A DNA stretch of 64,000 nt from Armatimonadota bacterium (GCA_025060455.1 JANXBY010000075.1:1-64000); one strand, 5' to 3'. Counted from the stretch's first letter, positions 32,499-42,687 are shown. Translations and numbers: made by a program. Notes: generated by a model not told the origin, from the sequence alone.

Positions 32499-34030
32499 CG
32501 CACCTCCTCCGTGGTGCGGAAGGGCGCCCGCAGCTGTTCTGGGTCGAACAGGAAGAAGGGGTAGTTGCGGTCTGAGGCCACCTGGTGTTCTTCTACCTCC
32601 CGGCGCAGCGCTTCCAGCTGGGATTCGACCTCCCGGATCCGGTGCTGCAGTGGGGCGCGCAGCGCCTCGTTGAGCGCCCGGATGCGATGGGTGAGTTCGC
32701 GCCGCGCGGACCGTGTGAGGTCTGGGGACTGCAAAGCCCGGATGCACCGCCACTTCTCCTCCGCCAGGGCCCGCGCGGGTTCGCTGGCGGGCAGGTGCCG
32801 GTCGGGGTTGTGCTGCAGGTCCAGCCAGAGCTGGTGGGCCGCCGCGTACGCCTCCTTGGGGTCCGCGTGGCGGGCCAGGGGGAGGTGAAAGGTGGCGGTG
32901 AGGACGGCGAAGGGAGGAGGCTCCAACCCGAAGAACTGCCGCAGGACCTGATCGGTGACCCGGTCGTACCGTGCCCCGCCCAGGCCGTGCACGAACAGGT
33001 CGCACACCAACAGCCGCAGGAAGAGCGTCAGGGTGAGGGCCCGGGGACGCAGACCATCCAGCGGCCCTCCGGAAAGCTCCCCGACAGGTTGCCCGTCGCA
33101 GTACACCACCCGACTTCCGCCGGCGCGGGTGAACACGGGGCGCCTTTGGCCATCCCGGACGAACCAAAACGGCAGCTCCACCCACTCGCCGTCCCGCCGG
33201 AGGTTGGGGAACGGCTGGACGGATGAGCGGACCGCGTGGGCACGGCGGTAGTCGTCCAAGGCTTGGTTGTGGCAGGCCCAGAACCTCTCCGCGTCCTGGG
33301 CCAGCCACGCCGCGAATTGCCCGAAGCTCGGGGTGCGGGAAAGCTCCGACACCGTCACCTCCCAGTAGCGCACCGGGCCACACTCCGCCTCCAGGCGCCT
33401 GCGCAAAGCAGCCCCGAACTCGCCCAGGCTGCGCACCACCGGCAAACAGTGGAGACCGGCTCGCTCCGCCCGCGTCAGCCGCTCCACCAGCTCCGGGACG
33501 TCCAAGGTCGCAACGTCGTCCCGCAGCTGCGCGCAGAATGCCCGCCAGCCCTGCTCAGCAGGAGGGCCCATCGCCTCGAACGGCACGCCCGGCCCGCAAT
33601 GCACCAGTGTCCGCTGCGCGGCCCTGAGAGCCCCGTCCCTACGCGGAACCCGGGCTCCCCAGCCCTCGCACTCGTCGGAGTCCACCACCACATACAGCCC
33701 CACAGCACCCAGGCCCACGCTGGCGTCCAGGGCGTGTGCCTTGATCCAGATGCCCGGATGGTACAGGGAGGGCTGGTGGCCGGTGGCCACCCACGGGCCC
33801 CGGAGCGGCGGTGGTGTCGGAAACCCCCACCGCTCCAGCAGCGCCCAGGCCCGCTCCACGGCCTCGGCCCGCGCCTGCTCCCGTAGGGATCGTAGCGGCT
33901 GCCCGAAGACCCGGCAGGCGTCCAGGTGCCCCGCGGTGGCCGCGGCCACCGACAGCCACCGGGCGAACTCCGGCATCCACAGCACCTCGCCGTGGCGGGT
34001 AGGTAGGGACAGCTCCTCCACGTCCGTCAC
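32486..34030 (-). CDS. BshC-like uncharacterised protein
   Basis: This is a 514-aa soluble protein. It contains VATGHQPSLYHPGIWIKAHALDA, comparable to the TGQQ...GP...K region of BshC, and LRPRALTLTLFLRLLVCDLFVHGLGGARYDRVTDQVLRQFFG, resembling the BshC core. The C-terminus is a long coiled coil (IRALNEALRAPLQHRIREVESQLEALRREVEEH), also a BshC trait. BshC adds cysteine to GlcN-malate to make bacillithiol. The next gene upstream is a PIG-L deacetylase like BshB, which supports but does not prove a thiol role. GTG 34030 overlaps it (GTGA). Confidence 0.5.
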   Translation of the reverse strand: MTDVEELSLPTRHGEVLWMPEFARWLSVAAATAGHLDACRVFGQPLRSLREQARAEAVERAWALLERWGFPTPPPLRGPWVATGHQPSLYHPGIWIKAHALDASVGLGAVGLYVVVDSDECEGWGARVPRRDGALRAAQRTLVHCGPGVPFEAMGPPAEQGWRAFCAQLRDDVATLDVPELVERLTRAERAGLHCLPVVRSLGEFGAALRRRLEAECGPVRYWEVTVSELSRTPSFGQFAAWLAQDAERFWACHNQALDDYRRAHAVRSSVQPFPNLRRDGEWVELPFWFVRDGQRRPVFTRAGGSRVVYCDGQPVGELSGGPLDGLRPRALTLTLFLRLLVCDLFVHGLGGARYDRVTDQVLRQFFGLEPPPFAVLTATFHLPLARHADPKEAYAAAHQLWLDLQHNPDRHLPASEPARALAEEKWRCIRALQSPDLTRSARRELTHRIRALNEALRAPLQHRIREVESQLEALRREVEEHQVASDRNYPFFLFDPEQLRAPFRTTEEVRCSR

Positions 34031-34707
34031 ACCAACGCCTCCAGGCTCCTCACGCCCAGCTCCTCCCTCAGGAGGAAGGGTTCCCCGTAGGAGGTTCCGA
34101 TGAGGGAGCCGAAGTAGCGGGCTGCGTCCCGCACCGCTTCCAGGACCCACTGGTTACCCCGCTCCGGCCCGAACTGGCTTTCGTAGGCCCGGAGGCTGTC
34201 CATCTTGCGGTCCATGGTGTCGGTGACGTCGAACACGAAGCTGGGGCGGCGAACCATGCGGTAGTGGGTGGAGAAGTAGTGCACCACCCGGCGCGGGTAG
34301 TGGGGCTCGCCCGGAATGTCCGTGTGGGTGAGTTTGGCGTAAAACCGGGCCGCCTCGCACAGGGCTGCCGCCTGCACGTGGTCGGGGTGCGCGTCCTCCC
34401 AGTACGGCACGAACAGCCACTGGGGCCGCACCGCCCGGATCACCGCGGCTACCTTCTTCCGGGCCTCGACCCCGTCCAGCAGAAACCGGTTCGGCAGGTC
34501 CAGGATCTGCCGCTCCACCCCCAGCACCCGGGCCGCCTGGTCCGCTTCCCGCCGGCGCCGCTCCGGACTGCCCACCGGGGTCGGCTCGCCGTCCGTGAGG
34601 TCGCACACCACCACCCGCCAGCCTTGGGCCACCAGGGCAGCCATGGTACCGCCCATGGCGATCTCCGCGTCGTCCGGGTGTGGTGCCAGCACCAGGACCG
34701 TCTTCAA
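34027..34707 (-). CDS. PIG-L family deacetylase (BshB1-like)
   Basis: This is a 226-aa zinc-dependent N-acetylglucosaminyl deacetylase. It starts LVLAPHPDDAEIAMGG, with zinc ligands H and D in APHPDD and H in PYWEDAHPDHVQAA. FVFDVTDTMDRKMDSLRAYESQF is typical of the bacillithiol enzyme BshB1. The TTG at 34707 overlaps the glycosyltransferase stop (TTGA); the ORF track begins upstream. The neighbour is the BshC-like gene. BshA is not in the window. Confidence 0.85.
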   Translation of the reverse strand: MKTVLVLAPHPDDAEIAMGGTMAALVAQGWRVVVCDLTDGEPTPVGSPERRRREADQAARVLGVERQILDLPNRFLLDGVEARKKVAAVIRAVRPQWLFVPYWEDAHPDHVQAAALCEAARFYAKLTHTDIPGEPHYPRRVVHYFSTHYRMVRRPSFVFDVTDTMDRKMDSLRAYESQFGPERGNQWVLEAVRDAARYFGSLIGTSYGEPFLLREELGVRSLEALV

Positions 34708-35444
34708 GGGCCACCCTCCCCGCGGGAGGCAGGCTGGGACAGCCACCGCGCGGCTTCCCGTTCCAGGACGTCCACGTAGTACCGGAGCCGGACCTCCGGA
34801 TCGTCCAGCCCGCCCCAGAACCGCCGGTGCGGGTTCTTGTAGATCCGGCCGATGGGGATCTCCCGCACTCGCAGGCCCCACCGCGCCGCCTGCACCCAAA
34901 CCTGCAGGGGCATGCCGTAGGACGGCTCGTCCAGCTGCAGTCGGCGCAGGGCCTCGGCCCGGTACGCCTTGAACCCGCAGAACGCATCGGTGAGCCGGTA
35001 GCCGGTAAGGCGGTTCACCCGCTCGGTGACCTCTCGGTTGATCCGCAGCCGGTCCGGAGGTGGGTCCTGCCCGCGGGAGGACCCGGGCAGGTAGCGGCTG
35101 CCCGACACGATGTCCGCGTCCTCCAGGGCCGCCAGCAGGTCCGGGATCAGGTACGGCTCGTGCTGCGCGTCGCAGTCCATGGTGACCACCACGTCGTACC
35201 CGTGCTCCAGAGCGTATCGGAACCCGTCGATGAGGGAGGCGCCGTACCCGCGGTTTTCGGGGTGGCGGATGACCCGCACCTGCGGGAAGCGCGCCAGGAT
35301 CTCCGCCGAGCGGTCCGTGGACCCGTCGTCCACCACCAGCACGTCCGCCTGGGGCGGAGCGTAACGCAGCACCGCCTCCAGCACCTCCTGCAGGGTGGCC
35401 TCCTCGTTGTACAGGGGCATCACCACCAGGACGCGCCCGTTCAT
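34704..35444 (-). CDS. Family 2 glycosyltransferase (DPM-like)
   Basis: This is a 246-aa GT-A enzyme. The start is [25 protein letters not shown], followed by [23 protein letters not shown] and [19 protein letters not shown], the DPM1/GT2 pattern with a DxD-like [21 protein letters not shown] and [12 protein letters not shown] follow. There is no C-terminal TM domain. The ATG at 35444 overlaps hemL. It probably uses a nucleotide sugar; the acceptor is unknown. Confidence 0.88.
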   Translation of the reverse strand: MNGRVLVVMPLYNEEATLQEVLEAVLRYAPPQADVLVVDDGSTDRSAEILARFPQVRVIRHPENRGYGASLIDGFRYALEHGYDVVVTMDCDAQHEPYLIPDLLAALEDADIVSGSRYLPGSSRGQDPPPDRLRINREVTERVNRLTGYRLTDAFCGFKAYRAEALRRLQLDEPSYGMPLQVWVQAARWGLRVREIPIGRIYKNPHRRFWGGLDDPEVRLRYYVDVLEREAARWLSQPASRGEGGP

Positions 35445-36721
35445 GCCGCCTCCCGGAACGCCTCCCGCGCGGCCCGTAGGATCCAGTCCACCTCCTCCGG
35501 CCCGTGGGCCGCGGACACAAACCACGCCTCAAAGGGCGAGGGCGGTAGGTACACCCCGCGCGCCAGCATACCGTGGAAGAACCGCGCAAACCGGGCCCCA
35601 TCACAGGCGCGGGCGGTGGCGTAGTCGACCACCGGTCCTGGGGTGAAGAAGACCGTGAGCATGGATCCCACCCGGTTCACGCACACCGGTACCCCGGCCC
35701 GGTCCGCCTCCTCCCGGAGTCCCTCCTCCAGGGCCCGGCCGACCTCTTCCAACTGCCGGTACACCGCCCCGTCTTCCAGCACCCGCAGGGTGGCCAGGCC
35801 CGCCCGCACCGCCACGGGGTTGCCCGACAGGGTCCCCGCCTGGTAGACAGGTCCGTCCGGGGCCACCAACCGCATCAAATCCGCCCTTCCGCCGTAGGCG
35901 GCCAGGGGGAAGCCGCCACCGATGACCTTCCCCAGGCACGTGAGGTCCGGCCGCACGCCGAACAGGTCCTGGGCGGCCCCGTAGTGCAGCCGGAACCCCG
36001 TGATTACCTCGTCGAACACCAGCAGGGCGCCGTAGCGCTCCGTCAGTTCTCTCAGGCCCTGGAGGAAGCCGGGCTGCGGGGGGACCGTCCCCATGTTGCC
36101 CGCCACGGGCTCCACCAGCACCGCCGCGATCTCACCCCCGCGGCGTCGGAACAACTCGTGCACCGCCCCCAGGTCGTTGTACGGCAGGGAGTAGGTGGCC
36201 TGCACCGCGGACCGCGCGACGCCCGCGCTGTCTGGCAGGCCGAAGGTGGCTACCCCCGAACCGGCCCGCACCAGCAGCACGTCCGCGTGTCCGTGGTAGC
36301 CACCGTCGAACTTCACCACCCCCTCCCGGCCGGTGGCGGCCCGGGCCACCCGCAGTGCGCTCATCACCGCCTCGGTGCCCGAGTTCACCAGCCGCACCAC
36401 CTCCACGGAGGGAACCGCCGCGCACAGCCGCTCGCAGAACTCCACCTCCCACGGGGTGGGCGCGCCGAAGCTGCTCCCGTCCGCCACCGCCTGCTGGGCC
36501 GCCTGCACCACCACGGGGTGCGCATGTCCCAGAATCAGGGCTCCCCAGGAGCTCACGCAGTCCACGTAACGCCGCCCGTCCGCGTCCGCCACGTACGCCC
36601 CTTCCCCGCGGACGAGAAACGGCGGGCAGCCGCCCACCGCGCGGAAGGCCCGCACGGGGCTGTTCACGCCCCCGGGCATGACGCGCCGCGCCCGCTCGAA
36701 CAGCTCCTCGGAGGCCCTCAC
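35441..36721 (-). CDS. hemL: Glutamate-1-semialdehyde 2,1-aminomutase
   Basis: This is a 426-aa PLP enzyme making 5-aminolevulinate from glutamate-1-semialdehyde (C5 pathway). It starts [17 protein letters not shown] and has [26 protein letters not shown] and the PLP lysine in [21 protein letters not shown] 36721 overlaps the hemB stop. It completes the hemA-C-D-B-L series on one transcript. Confidence 0.96.
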   Translation of the reverse strand: MRASEELFERARRVMPGGVNSPVRAFRAVGGCPPFLVRGEGAYVADADGRRYVDCVSSWGALILGHAHPVVVQAAQQAVADGSSFGAPTPWEVEFCERLCAAVPSVEVVRLVNSGTEAVMSALRVARAATGREGVVKFDGGYHGHADVLLVRAGSGVATFGLPDSAGVARSAVQATYSLPYNDLGAVHELFRRRGGEIAAVLVEPVAGNMGTVPPQPGFLQGLRELTERYGALLVFDEVITGFRLHYGAAQDLFGVRPDLTCLGKVIGGGFPLAAYGGRADLMRLVAPDGPVYQAGTLSGNPVAVRAGLATLRVLEDGAVYRQLEEVGRALEEGLREEADRAGVPVCVNRVGSMLTVFFTPGPVVDYATARACDGARFARFFHGMLARGVYLPPSPFEAWFVSAAHGPEEVDWILRAAREAFREAA

Positions 36722-37698
36722 CGGAGCAACCGTGCGGCGTCCTTGGCGAAGTACGTGAGGATCCAGTCCGCGCCGGCCCGTCGGATGGCCAGTAACACCT
36801 CCAGCATGGCGGAGGGCAGGTCCAGCCAGCCCCGCTGCGCCGCTGCGTGCACCATGGCGTACTCCCCGCTCACGCAGTACGCCGCCACCGGCACCGCGCA
36901 CCGCTCGCGCACCGCCCTCAGCACGTCCAGGTAGGGCAGGGCCGGCTTGACCATCACCGCGTCCGCGCCCTCCGCCACCTCCTCCTCCACCCGGCGCAGG
37001 GCCGCCCGCAGGTTCGGGGGCGCCAGCTGGTAGCTGCGGCGGTCGCCGAACCGCGGGGCGGACTCCGCGGCGTCGCGGAACGGCCCGTAGAAGCTGGACG
37101 CGAACTTGGCCGCGTAGCTCAAGATGGCGGTGTGCGGGAACCCGGCCGCGTCCAGGGCCCGCCGGATGGCCGCCACCTGGCCGTCCATCACCCCGCTGGG
37201 CGCGATCACGTCCGCCCCCGCCCGGGCCTGGCTCACCGCGATCCGCCCGTACAGTTCCAGGGTGCGGTCGTTGTCCACCGTCTCCGGGCCGTCGGCCAGC
37301 ACCCCGCAGTGCCCGTGGTCCGTGTACTCACAGAGGCACAGGTCCGCCACCAGCACCACGCGATCCCCGAACTCGGACCGCAGGGCCCGAAGGGCGCTCT
37401 GCACCACCCCCTCGTCGTCCCACGCGCCGCTTCCCACCGGGTCCTTGCGCGCGGGGATCCCAAACAGGATCACCGCCCCGACCCCTACCTCCACCAGCTC
37501 CCCCACTTCCTGCACCAGACTCGAGAGGGTGTGCTGCAGCTGGCCAGGCAGGGAAGAGATCGGCACCGGGTCCCGGATTCCCTCCTTGACGAACAGCGGC
37601 GCGATCAGCTGGCGAGCAGAAAGCTCCACCTCCTGAGACAGCCGCCGGAGGGCTTCCGTACGGCGCCAGCGGCGGCTCCGGAAACTCGGGAAGCTCAC
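36718..37698 (-). CDS. hemB: Delta-aminolevulinic acid dehydratase
   Basis: This 326-aa enzyme condenses two ALA to porphobilinogen. Active-site lysines are in [19 protein letters not shown] and [13 protein letters not shown]. The metal site [12 protein letters not shown] has three cysteines, indicating a zinc-type enzyme. GTG 37698 overlaps the hemD stop. Confidence 0.96.
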   Translation of the reverse strand: MSFPSFRSRRWRRTEALRRLSQEVELSARQLIAPLFVKEGIRDPVPISSLPGQLQHTLSSLVQEVGELVEVGVGAVILFGIPARKDPVGSGAWDDEGVVQSALRALRSEFGDRVVLVADLCLCEYTDHGHCGVLADGPETVDNDRTLELYGRIAVSQARAGADVIAPSGVMDGQVAAIRRALDAAGFPHTAILSYAAKFASSFYGPFRDAAESAPRFGDRRSYQLAPPNLRAALRRVEEEVAEGADAVMVKPALPYLDVLRAVRERCAVPVAAYCVSGEYAMVHAAAQRGWLDLPSAMLEVLLAIRRAGADWILTYFAKDAARLLR

Positions 37699-38480
37699 AC
37701 GGATCCCTCCCCTCGCGCGGCGCGGACTACCGCGTCCACCAGGCCCTCCTGGGTGTAGGTATCCGCCACCCCAGCCACCCACAACCCCGCCTGTTGCGCC
37801 GCAGAAGCCGTCACGGGCCCGATGCACACCGCGGGCACACGCCTTAGCAGCTCCGGCCCCCCGCACAGCCGTACCGCCGCGTGCACCGCGGACGGGCTGG
37901 CAAAGGTGGCCAGGTCCACGCCCTGCCGGAGCACCCCGCGCAGCCGCTCGGCTTCATTGTACGCGGGCTCCGTGCGGTACGCGGCCACCACCTCCACCCG
38001 CGCCCCGAGCTCCTCGAGGCCCTGCGGGAGCACGTCCCGCGCCTCCTGGGCGCGGACCACCAGCACGCGGGCACCGCGCACCCCGACGGCGCGGAAGGCG
38101 TCGACCAAGGACTCCGCCACGAACTGAGCGGGTTGCAGGTGCACCGTCCACCCGAGCTCCGCCGCGGCCCGCGCGGTGGCAGGGCCGATGCACGCCACCC
38201 GCGCGCGGGCAGGAAGCCTGCGGTGGCGGGCCGCCAGCGCTTGGCCGAAGCGGTGCACGCCGTTGCGGCTGGTGAACACCACCCAATCGTACGCGTCCAC
38301 CGCTGCCGCCGCCTGAAGCAGAGGCCGCAGGTCCTCCGGAGGAAGCAACCGGATCACAGGGACGGCTTCCACCCGTGCGCCCAGGGCCTCCAGGGCCCGG
38401 CACAGCTCCCGGGCCTGGTCCCCGGGCCGGGTGACCAGCACCGTGCGGCCCCGCAGCGGCTGGACTACCTCCGCGGCCAC
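37695..38480 (-). CDS. hemD: Uroporphyrinogen-III synthase
   Basis: This 261-aa enzyme has the two-domain HemD pattern, TVLVTRPGDQARELCRALEALGA, then VVFTSRNGVHRF and FASPSAVHAAV with VCIGPVTASAAQQAGL. It cyclises hydroxymethylbilane with D-ring inversion. The sequence is divergent, as is usual for HemD, but position between hemC and hemB makes the call firm. It overlaps the hemC end by 16 nt. No fused methyltransferase is present. Confidence 0.92.
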   Translation of the reverse strand: MAAEVVQPLRGRTVLVTRPGDQARELCRALEALGARVEAVPVIRLLPPEDLRPLLQAAAAVDAYDWVVFTSRNGVHRFGQALAARHRRLPARARVACIGPATARAAAELGWTVHLQPAQFVAESLVDAFRAVGVRGARVLVVRAQEARDVLPQGLEELGARVEVVAAYRTEPAYNEAERLRGVLRQGVDLATFASPSAVHAAVRLCGGPELLRRVPAVCIGPVTASAAQQAGLWVAGVADTYTQEGLVDAVVRAARGEGSV

Positions 38481-39379
38481 GCCGCACCTCCCAGAACCGC
38501 CAGAAACGGCCGTACGGCGTCTGCGGCCTGCCGCCCCACCCGCTCCGGGTCGTCGGGCGCACCCTCCTGCTCCACCGACACCTGGCGGCTACCGTCCTCG
38601 GACAGCACCCGCACCCGCAGCCGCAGCCGCCCTGTCTCCGCGGTCGCCAACGCCCCCACGGGCAGGGTGCAGCCACCGCCCAGGGCGCGCAGGAAGGCTC
38701 TTTCAGCCCGCACCGCGGCGTGCGTGGTCGCGTCGTCGATCCGGCTCGCCAGCTCCACCAACGCCCGGTCGCCTTCCCTCACCTGGACCGCCAACGCTCC
38801 CTGGGCCGGGGCCGGCAGCACCACATCGGGATCCAGCAGCTGGCGGATGCGGTCCTGCCACCCACCGCGGACCAGCCCCGCGGCCGCCAGCACCGCACCG
38901 TCCACCTCGCCGGCCTCCACCTTGCGCAACCGGGTGTCCACGTTGCCCCGGAGGGGCACCACCTGCAGGTCGCGGCGGTACGCCAGCAGCTGGGCCTTCC
39001 TGCGGGGGCTCGTGGTACCCACACGGGCGCCTGCGGGAAGCGCGTCCAGGGTGGGCCAGGGGCCCACCAAGCAGTCCCTGGGATCCTCCCGGGTGGGAAC
39101 CGCGGCCACCACCAGTCCGGGGGTGGGCTCCGTGGGCAGGTCCTTCAGGCTGTGCACCACCAGGTCCACTACACCGTCCGCCAGCGCCCGCTCCAGCTCC
39201 CGGGTGAACCAACCGGCGCCGCCCAGCTCGGGGATGGGGCGGCGGGAGCGGTCGCCCGCGGTGCGCACCGCGACCACCTGGAACTCCAGGCGCGGATCCA
39301 CACCGCGTAGCTGTTTTACCACCCAGTCCGTCTGGCGCCGGCTGAGGGAGCTCGCGCGGGTACCGACTCGCAGGGTCAA
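38465..39379 (-). CDS. hemC: Hydroxymethylbilane synthase
   Basis: This 304-aa enzyme links four porphobilinogens. It starts LRVGTRASSLSRRQTDWVV and has VVHSLKDLPT, VGTTSPRRKAQLLAYRRDLQ, RGNVDTRL and the dipyrromethane-cofactor cysteine in ALGGGCTLPVGA. A TTG at 39379 overlaps the hemA stop (TTGA), so the ORF track start is too far upstream. Confidence 0.95.
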   Translation of the reverse strand: MTLRVGTRASSLSRRQTDWVVKQLRGVDPRLEFQVVAVRTAGDRSRRPIPELGGAGWFTRELERALADGVVDLVVHSLKDLPTEPTPGLVVAAVPTREDPRDCLVGPWPTLDALPAGARVGTTSPRRKAQLLAYRRDLQVVPLRGNVDTRLRKVEAGEVDGAVLAAAGLVRGGWQDRIRQLLDPDVVLPAPAQGALAVQVREGDRALVELASRIDDATTHAAVRAERAFLRALGGGCTLPVGALATAETGRLRLRVRVLSEDGSRQVSVEQEGAPDDPERVGRQAADAVRPFLAVLGGAAWPRR

Positions 39380-40668
39380 CGGCCGGCTTCGGACTCCAAC
39401 GCGGCCGGTTCGTCCTCGAAGCCCAGCAGGGTGCGGGCGGCCTCCACGTACACCGTGTCCTCGCGCCGCGCGATCTCCTTCAGGCGAACAATGGGACCGT
39501 GCAGCAGCCGGTTCACCACCGACTGCAACAGGGCGCGCACCGTCTCCCGTTCCTGCTCCGTGAGCCCCTGGAGGCGCGGCAGTGCCCGCCGCCACTCCTC
39601 CTCCGCCACCGCCTCCGCACGGGCCCGGAGGGCGGTGATGAGCGGGACCACCTTCAGCGACCGCAGCCAGGCGCAGAACCGGTCCGTCTCTTCCGCCACG
39701 ATCTTCTCCGCCTGGGCGATCTCCGCCTGCCGCGCCTGCCGGGCGGCCTCGCTCACCGCCTGCAGGTCGTCCACGTTCAGCAGCCGGACGCCGGGCAGCC
39801 CGCCCACTGCAGGGTGTACGTCCCTCGGCACCGCGATGTCCACGATCACGAGGGGCTCGCGGCGGCCCTGCACCGCCTGGGCCACCAGTTCCGGTTCCAC
39901 CACCGGGTGGGGTGCTGCGGTGGAGGTCACCAGGATGTCCACCTCCGACAGGTAACGGCCCAGCTCGTCGAACCGGACCGCTACCCCGCCCAGGCGCTCC
40001 GCCAGGGGCCGGGCGTGCTCCAGGGTGCGGTTGCACACCACCACGCCCCCACAGCCCGACTCCACCAGGTGCCGGACGGTGAGCTCCGCCATCTCCCCGG
40101 CACCCAGGACCAGCACCCGCCGGCCCCCCAGCCCGCCCAGCAGCTGCCGCGCCACCTCCACCGCGGCCCCGGGCACCGAAAGCGAGCCCCGCTCGATGCC
40201 CGTGCGCTGCCGCACCTGGCGGGACGTGGCGATGGCCTGTCGGAACAGGGCGTCCAGCAGCGGCCCCGTGGCCCGGCTCGCGCGGGCCGCGCCGAAGGCC
40301 TCCCGCACCTGGCCCATGATCTGGGTCTCGCCCACCATCATGGAGTCGAGCCCGCTTGCGACCCGGAACAGGTGACGGACCGCGTCCGCGCCCCGGAGGG
40401 CATACACGTACGGCTCCAGCTCCTGCAGCGAAACCCCGTGGTAGTCGCACCAGAACGCCAGCACCGCGTGGGTCCCCGCGGAGGCGTCCTCCGCCACCAC
40501 GTAGGCCTCGGTCCGGTTGCAGGTCGAGAGGAGCACCGCCTCGTGGACGCCGTCCCTTCCCCGCAGGAGCGCAGAGGCCACACCCAGGCGGCTCTCCAGG
40601 AACGCGACCCGCTCCCGGACCTCCACGGGCGCGGTACGGTGGCTGGTGCCCACGCAGAGGATGTCCAT
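39376..40668 (-). CDS. hemA: Glutamyl-tRNA reductase
   Basis: This 430-aa enzyme reduces Glu-tRNA to glutamate-1-semialdehyde. The catalytic cysteine is in LLSTCNRTEAYVV. It also has GETQIMGQVREAF, the Rossmann motif VLVLGAGEMAELTVRHL and a C-terminal dimerisation helix. It starts the heme run; the HD-domain gene lies 48 nt upstream. No HemX-like regulator gene is adjacent. Confidence 0.96.
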   Translation of the reverse strand: MDILCVGTSHRTAPVEVRERVAFLESRLGVASALLRGRDGVHEAVLLSTCNRTEAYVVAEDASAGTHAVLAFWCDYHGVSLQELEPYVYALRGADAVRHLFRVASGLDSMMVGETQIMGQVREAFGAARASRATGPLLDALFRQAIATSRQVRQRTGIERGSLSVPGAAVEVARQLLGGLGGRRVLVLGAGEMAELTVRHLVESGCGGVVVCNRTLEHARPLAERLGGVAVRFDELGRYLSEVDILVTSTAAPHPVVEPELVAQAVQGRREPLVIVDIAVPRDVHPAVGGLPGVRLLNVDDLQAVSEAARQARQAEIAQAEKIVAEETDRFCAWLRSLKVVPLITALRARAEAVAEEEWRRALPRLQGLTEQERETVRALLQSVVNRLLHGPIVRLKEIARREDTVYVEAARTLLGFEDEPAALESEAGR

Positions 40669-40716
40669 GGCGGTTCCGGGTCGAGGATAGCCCCCGGGCC
40701 TGGAGCCGTCAAACGC

Positions 40717-41409
40717 TCACAGGAACCGCACCCCGTTGATCTGCAGCTTGAAGGCGCAGCCCAGGTGCTCCGCCGCCCGCCGGCACATCACCATGCGCGA
40801 GAGGAAGATCTCGAAGTACTCCATCACGGGCGCCTTGTCGGTGTTGATGGTGAGCTCCAGGGTGATCTCCTTGGCCCGCTCGTCCACCCGCAGGAAGGAG
40901 TGCTCCACCGCGTAGTTCACCCGGTCGTGGATGTCGAAGGTGGCAGGGTCCGGGTTGCGGACCCGGCTGCGGTGCACGTCCGACTTGTCCGCCAGGATCA
41001 CCGCGGCGCCCACCGCGCTCACGGGCTGGCCATGGGACTCCTCGTGGTTGCCGATGGCGCTCATCACCACCGCCCGCTCCGCGGGGTCCATCCCCAGGCG
41101 CTGGAGGATGGCGCCTGCCAGCAGCGCACCGGTGTGTTCGTGGTTCAGCCGGCTGACGAGGTTGCCGATGTCGTGCAGGTAGGCGGCGATGGCCGCCAGC
41201 TCGCACTCCCGCTCCGGGTAGCCCAGCCGGCGCAGGATGTTGTAGGCGATGCGGCTCGTGAGGGACGCGTGCCGGACCCCGTGCTCCGTGTAGCCCAGGA
41301 CCCCCAGGGACTCGTTGGCCCGCTCCACGTACGCCGCCACCTCCGGGTCCTGGCGGACCACGTCCACCGTGACCCGGGCAGGGGCTAGGGCGGGGGAGGG
41401 CTCAGGCAT
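40717..41409 (-). CDS. HD-domain phosphohydrolase
   Basis: This is a 230-aa protein. The HD domain has HGVRHASLTSRIAYNILRRLG, the metal motif in AAYLHDIGN, then NHEHTGALLAG and IGNHEESHG. The C-terminal part (about 165-230) is a small alpha/beta domain (ITLELTINTDKAPVMEYFEIFLSRM). Such proteins hydrolyse nucleotides or cyclic dinucleotides, and the substrate is unknown. The ATG overlaps gdhA by 8 nt. Confidence 0.85.
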   Translation of the reverse strand: MPEPSPALAPARVTVDVVRQDPEVAAYVERANESLGVLGYTEHGVRHASLTSRIAYNILRRLGYPERECELAAIAAYLHDIGNLVSRLNHEHTGALLAGAILQRLGMDPAERAVVMSAIGNHEESHGQPVSAVGAAVILADKSDVHRSRVRNPDPATFDIHDRVNYAVEHSFLRVDERAKEITLELTINTDKAPVMEYFEIFLSRMVMCRRAAEHLGCAFKLQINGVRFL

Positions 41410-42667
41410 ACAGCCCCCGGAGGCGGCGGGCCTCCACGATGCGCTGCACGCCGAGGCAGTAGGCGCCCGTGCGCAGGTCCACGCCCACCTGCTCCGAAAA
41501 GTCCAGCACGTCCCGGAAGGCCTGCCGCATCTTGTCCTCCAGGCGCGTCCGCACCTGGTCCTCCCGCCAGAAGTAGCCGTACCGATCCTGGACCCACTCG
41601 AAGTAGCTCACCACCACCCCACCCGCGTTGGCGAGGATGTCGGGGACCACGAACACTCCCCGCCGGCGCAGGATCTCGTCCGCCTGAGGGGTGGTGGGGC
41701 CGTTGGCGCCCTCCACCACCACCTTCGCGCGGATGGCGTGCGCGTTCGCCTTGGTGATCTGGTTCTCGATGGCCGCGGGTACCAGCAGCTCGCAGTCCAG
41801 CTCCAGCAGCTCCGCGTTGGTGAGGGTCCGGGCGCCCGGGTAGCCCACCACGCTGCCCGTGCGGTCCCGGTGCTCCCGCACCAGTCGGGGCACCAGCCCC
41901 TCGGGGTGGAAGATGCCCCCGTGTACGTCGCTCACCGCCACCACCCGGGCGCCCGCCTCATGCAGCAGCCGTGCGGTGTGGAAGCCCACGTTGCCGAAGC
42001 CTTGGACCACCACCCGCGCCCCCTCCACGGGCAGGCCCGCGTGCGCGAAGGCCTCCCGCGCCACCACCAGGATCCCGCGCCCCGTGGCCTCCTCCCGACC
42101 CCGGGAGCCGCCCAGGGGGATGGGCTTCCCGGTCACGGTGCCCGGCTCCAGGTAGCCGCGCTTCATGCAGATGGTGTCCATGACCCACGCCATCACCTGG
42201 GCGTTGGTGCCCACGTCCGGCGCGGGGATGTCCTTGTCGGGGCCGATGATGTCGAAGATCTCCGCGGTGTACCGGCGGGTGATGCGCTCGAGCTCCCGGT
42301 GCGACAGCCGCGCGGGGTCGCAGGCCACCCCGCCTTTCCCACCTCCGAAGGGGATGTCCACCACCGCGCACTTGATGGACATGTAAGCGGCCAGGGCCTT
42401 CATTTCGTCCAGGTTCACGTTGGGGTGGTAGCGCAGCCCACCCTTGCACGGGCCACGGGCGGTGTCGTACTGCACCCGGTAGCCCGTGAACACCTCCACG
42501 CGGCCGTCGTCCATCTCCACGGGCAGGGAGACGATGACGCACCGCCGCGGGTGCTTCAGGGGCCGGCTGGTGGACTCGTCGTACCCGAGGATGGCCGAGG
42601 CCCGGTCGATCCAGCGGCAGACCGACTCGAAGGGGTTCTCCTGCTCCGCCTCCAACACCACCGACAT
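41402..42667 (-). CDS. gdhA: Glu/Leu/Phe/Val dehydrogenase (glutamate dehydrogenase)
   Basis: This is a 421-aa NAD(P)-dependent amino acid dehydrogenase. Substrate motifs GPCKGGLRYHPNVNLDEMKALA and MSIKCAVVDIPFGGGKGGVACDP carry the catalytic lysines, followed by DIPAPDVGTNAQVMAW and the Rossmann motif VVVQGFGNVGFHTARLLHEAGARVVAVSD. Length and motifs fit hexameric GDH. Cofactor preference cannot be set by eye. Confidence 0.95.
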   Translation of the reverse strand: MSVVLEAEQENPFESVCRWIDRASAILGYDESTSRPLKHPRRCVIVSLPVEMDDGRVEVFTGYRVQYDTARGPCKGGLRYHPNVNLDEMKALAAYMSIKCAVVDIPFGGGKGGVACDPARLSHRELERITRRYTAEIFDIIGPDKDIPAPDVGTNAQVMAWVMDTICMKRGYLEPGTVTGKPIPLGGSRGREEATGRGILVVAREAFAHAGLPVEGARVVVQGFGNVGFHTARLLHEAGARVVAVSDVHGGIFHPEGLVPRLVREHRDRTGSVVGYPGARTLTNAELLELDCELLVPAAIENQITKANAHAIRAKVVVEGANGPTTPQADEILRRRGVFVVPDILANAGGVVVSYFEWVQDRYGYFWREDQVRTRLEDKMRQAFRDVLDFSEQVGVDLRTGAYCLGVQRIVEARRLRGLYA

Positions 42668-42687
42668 CCCGCACCCCCGCCCGCGCT

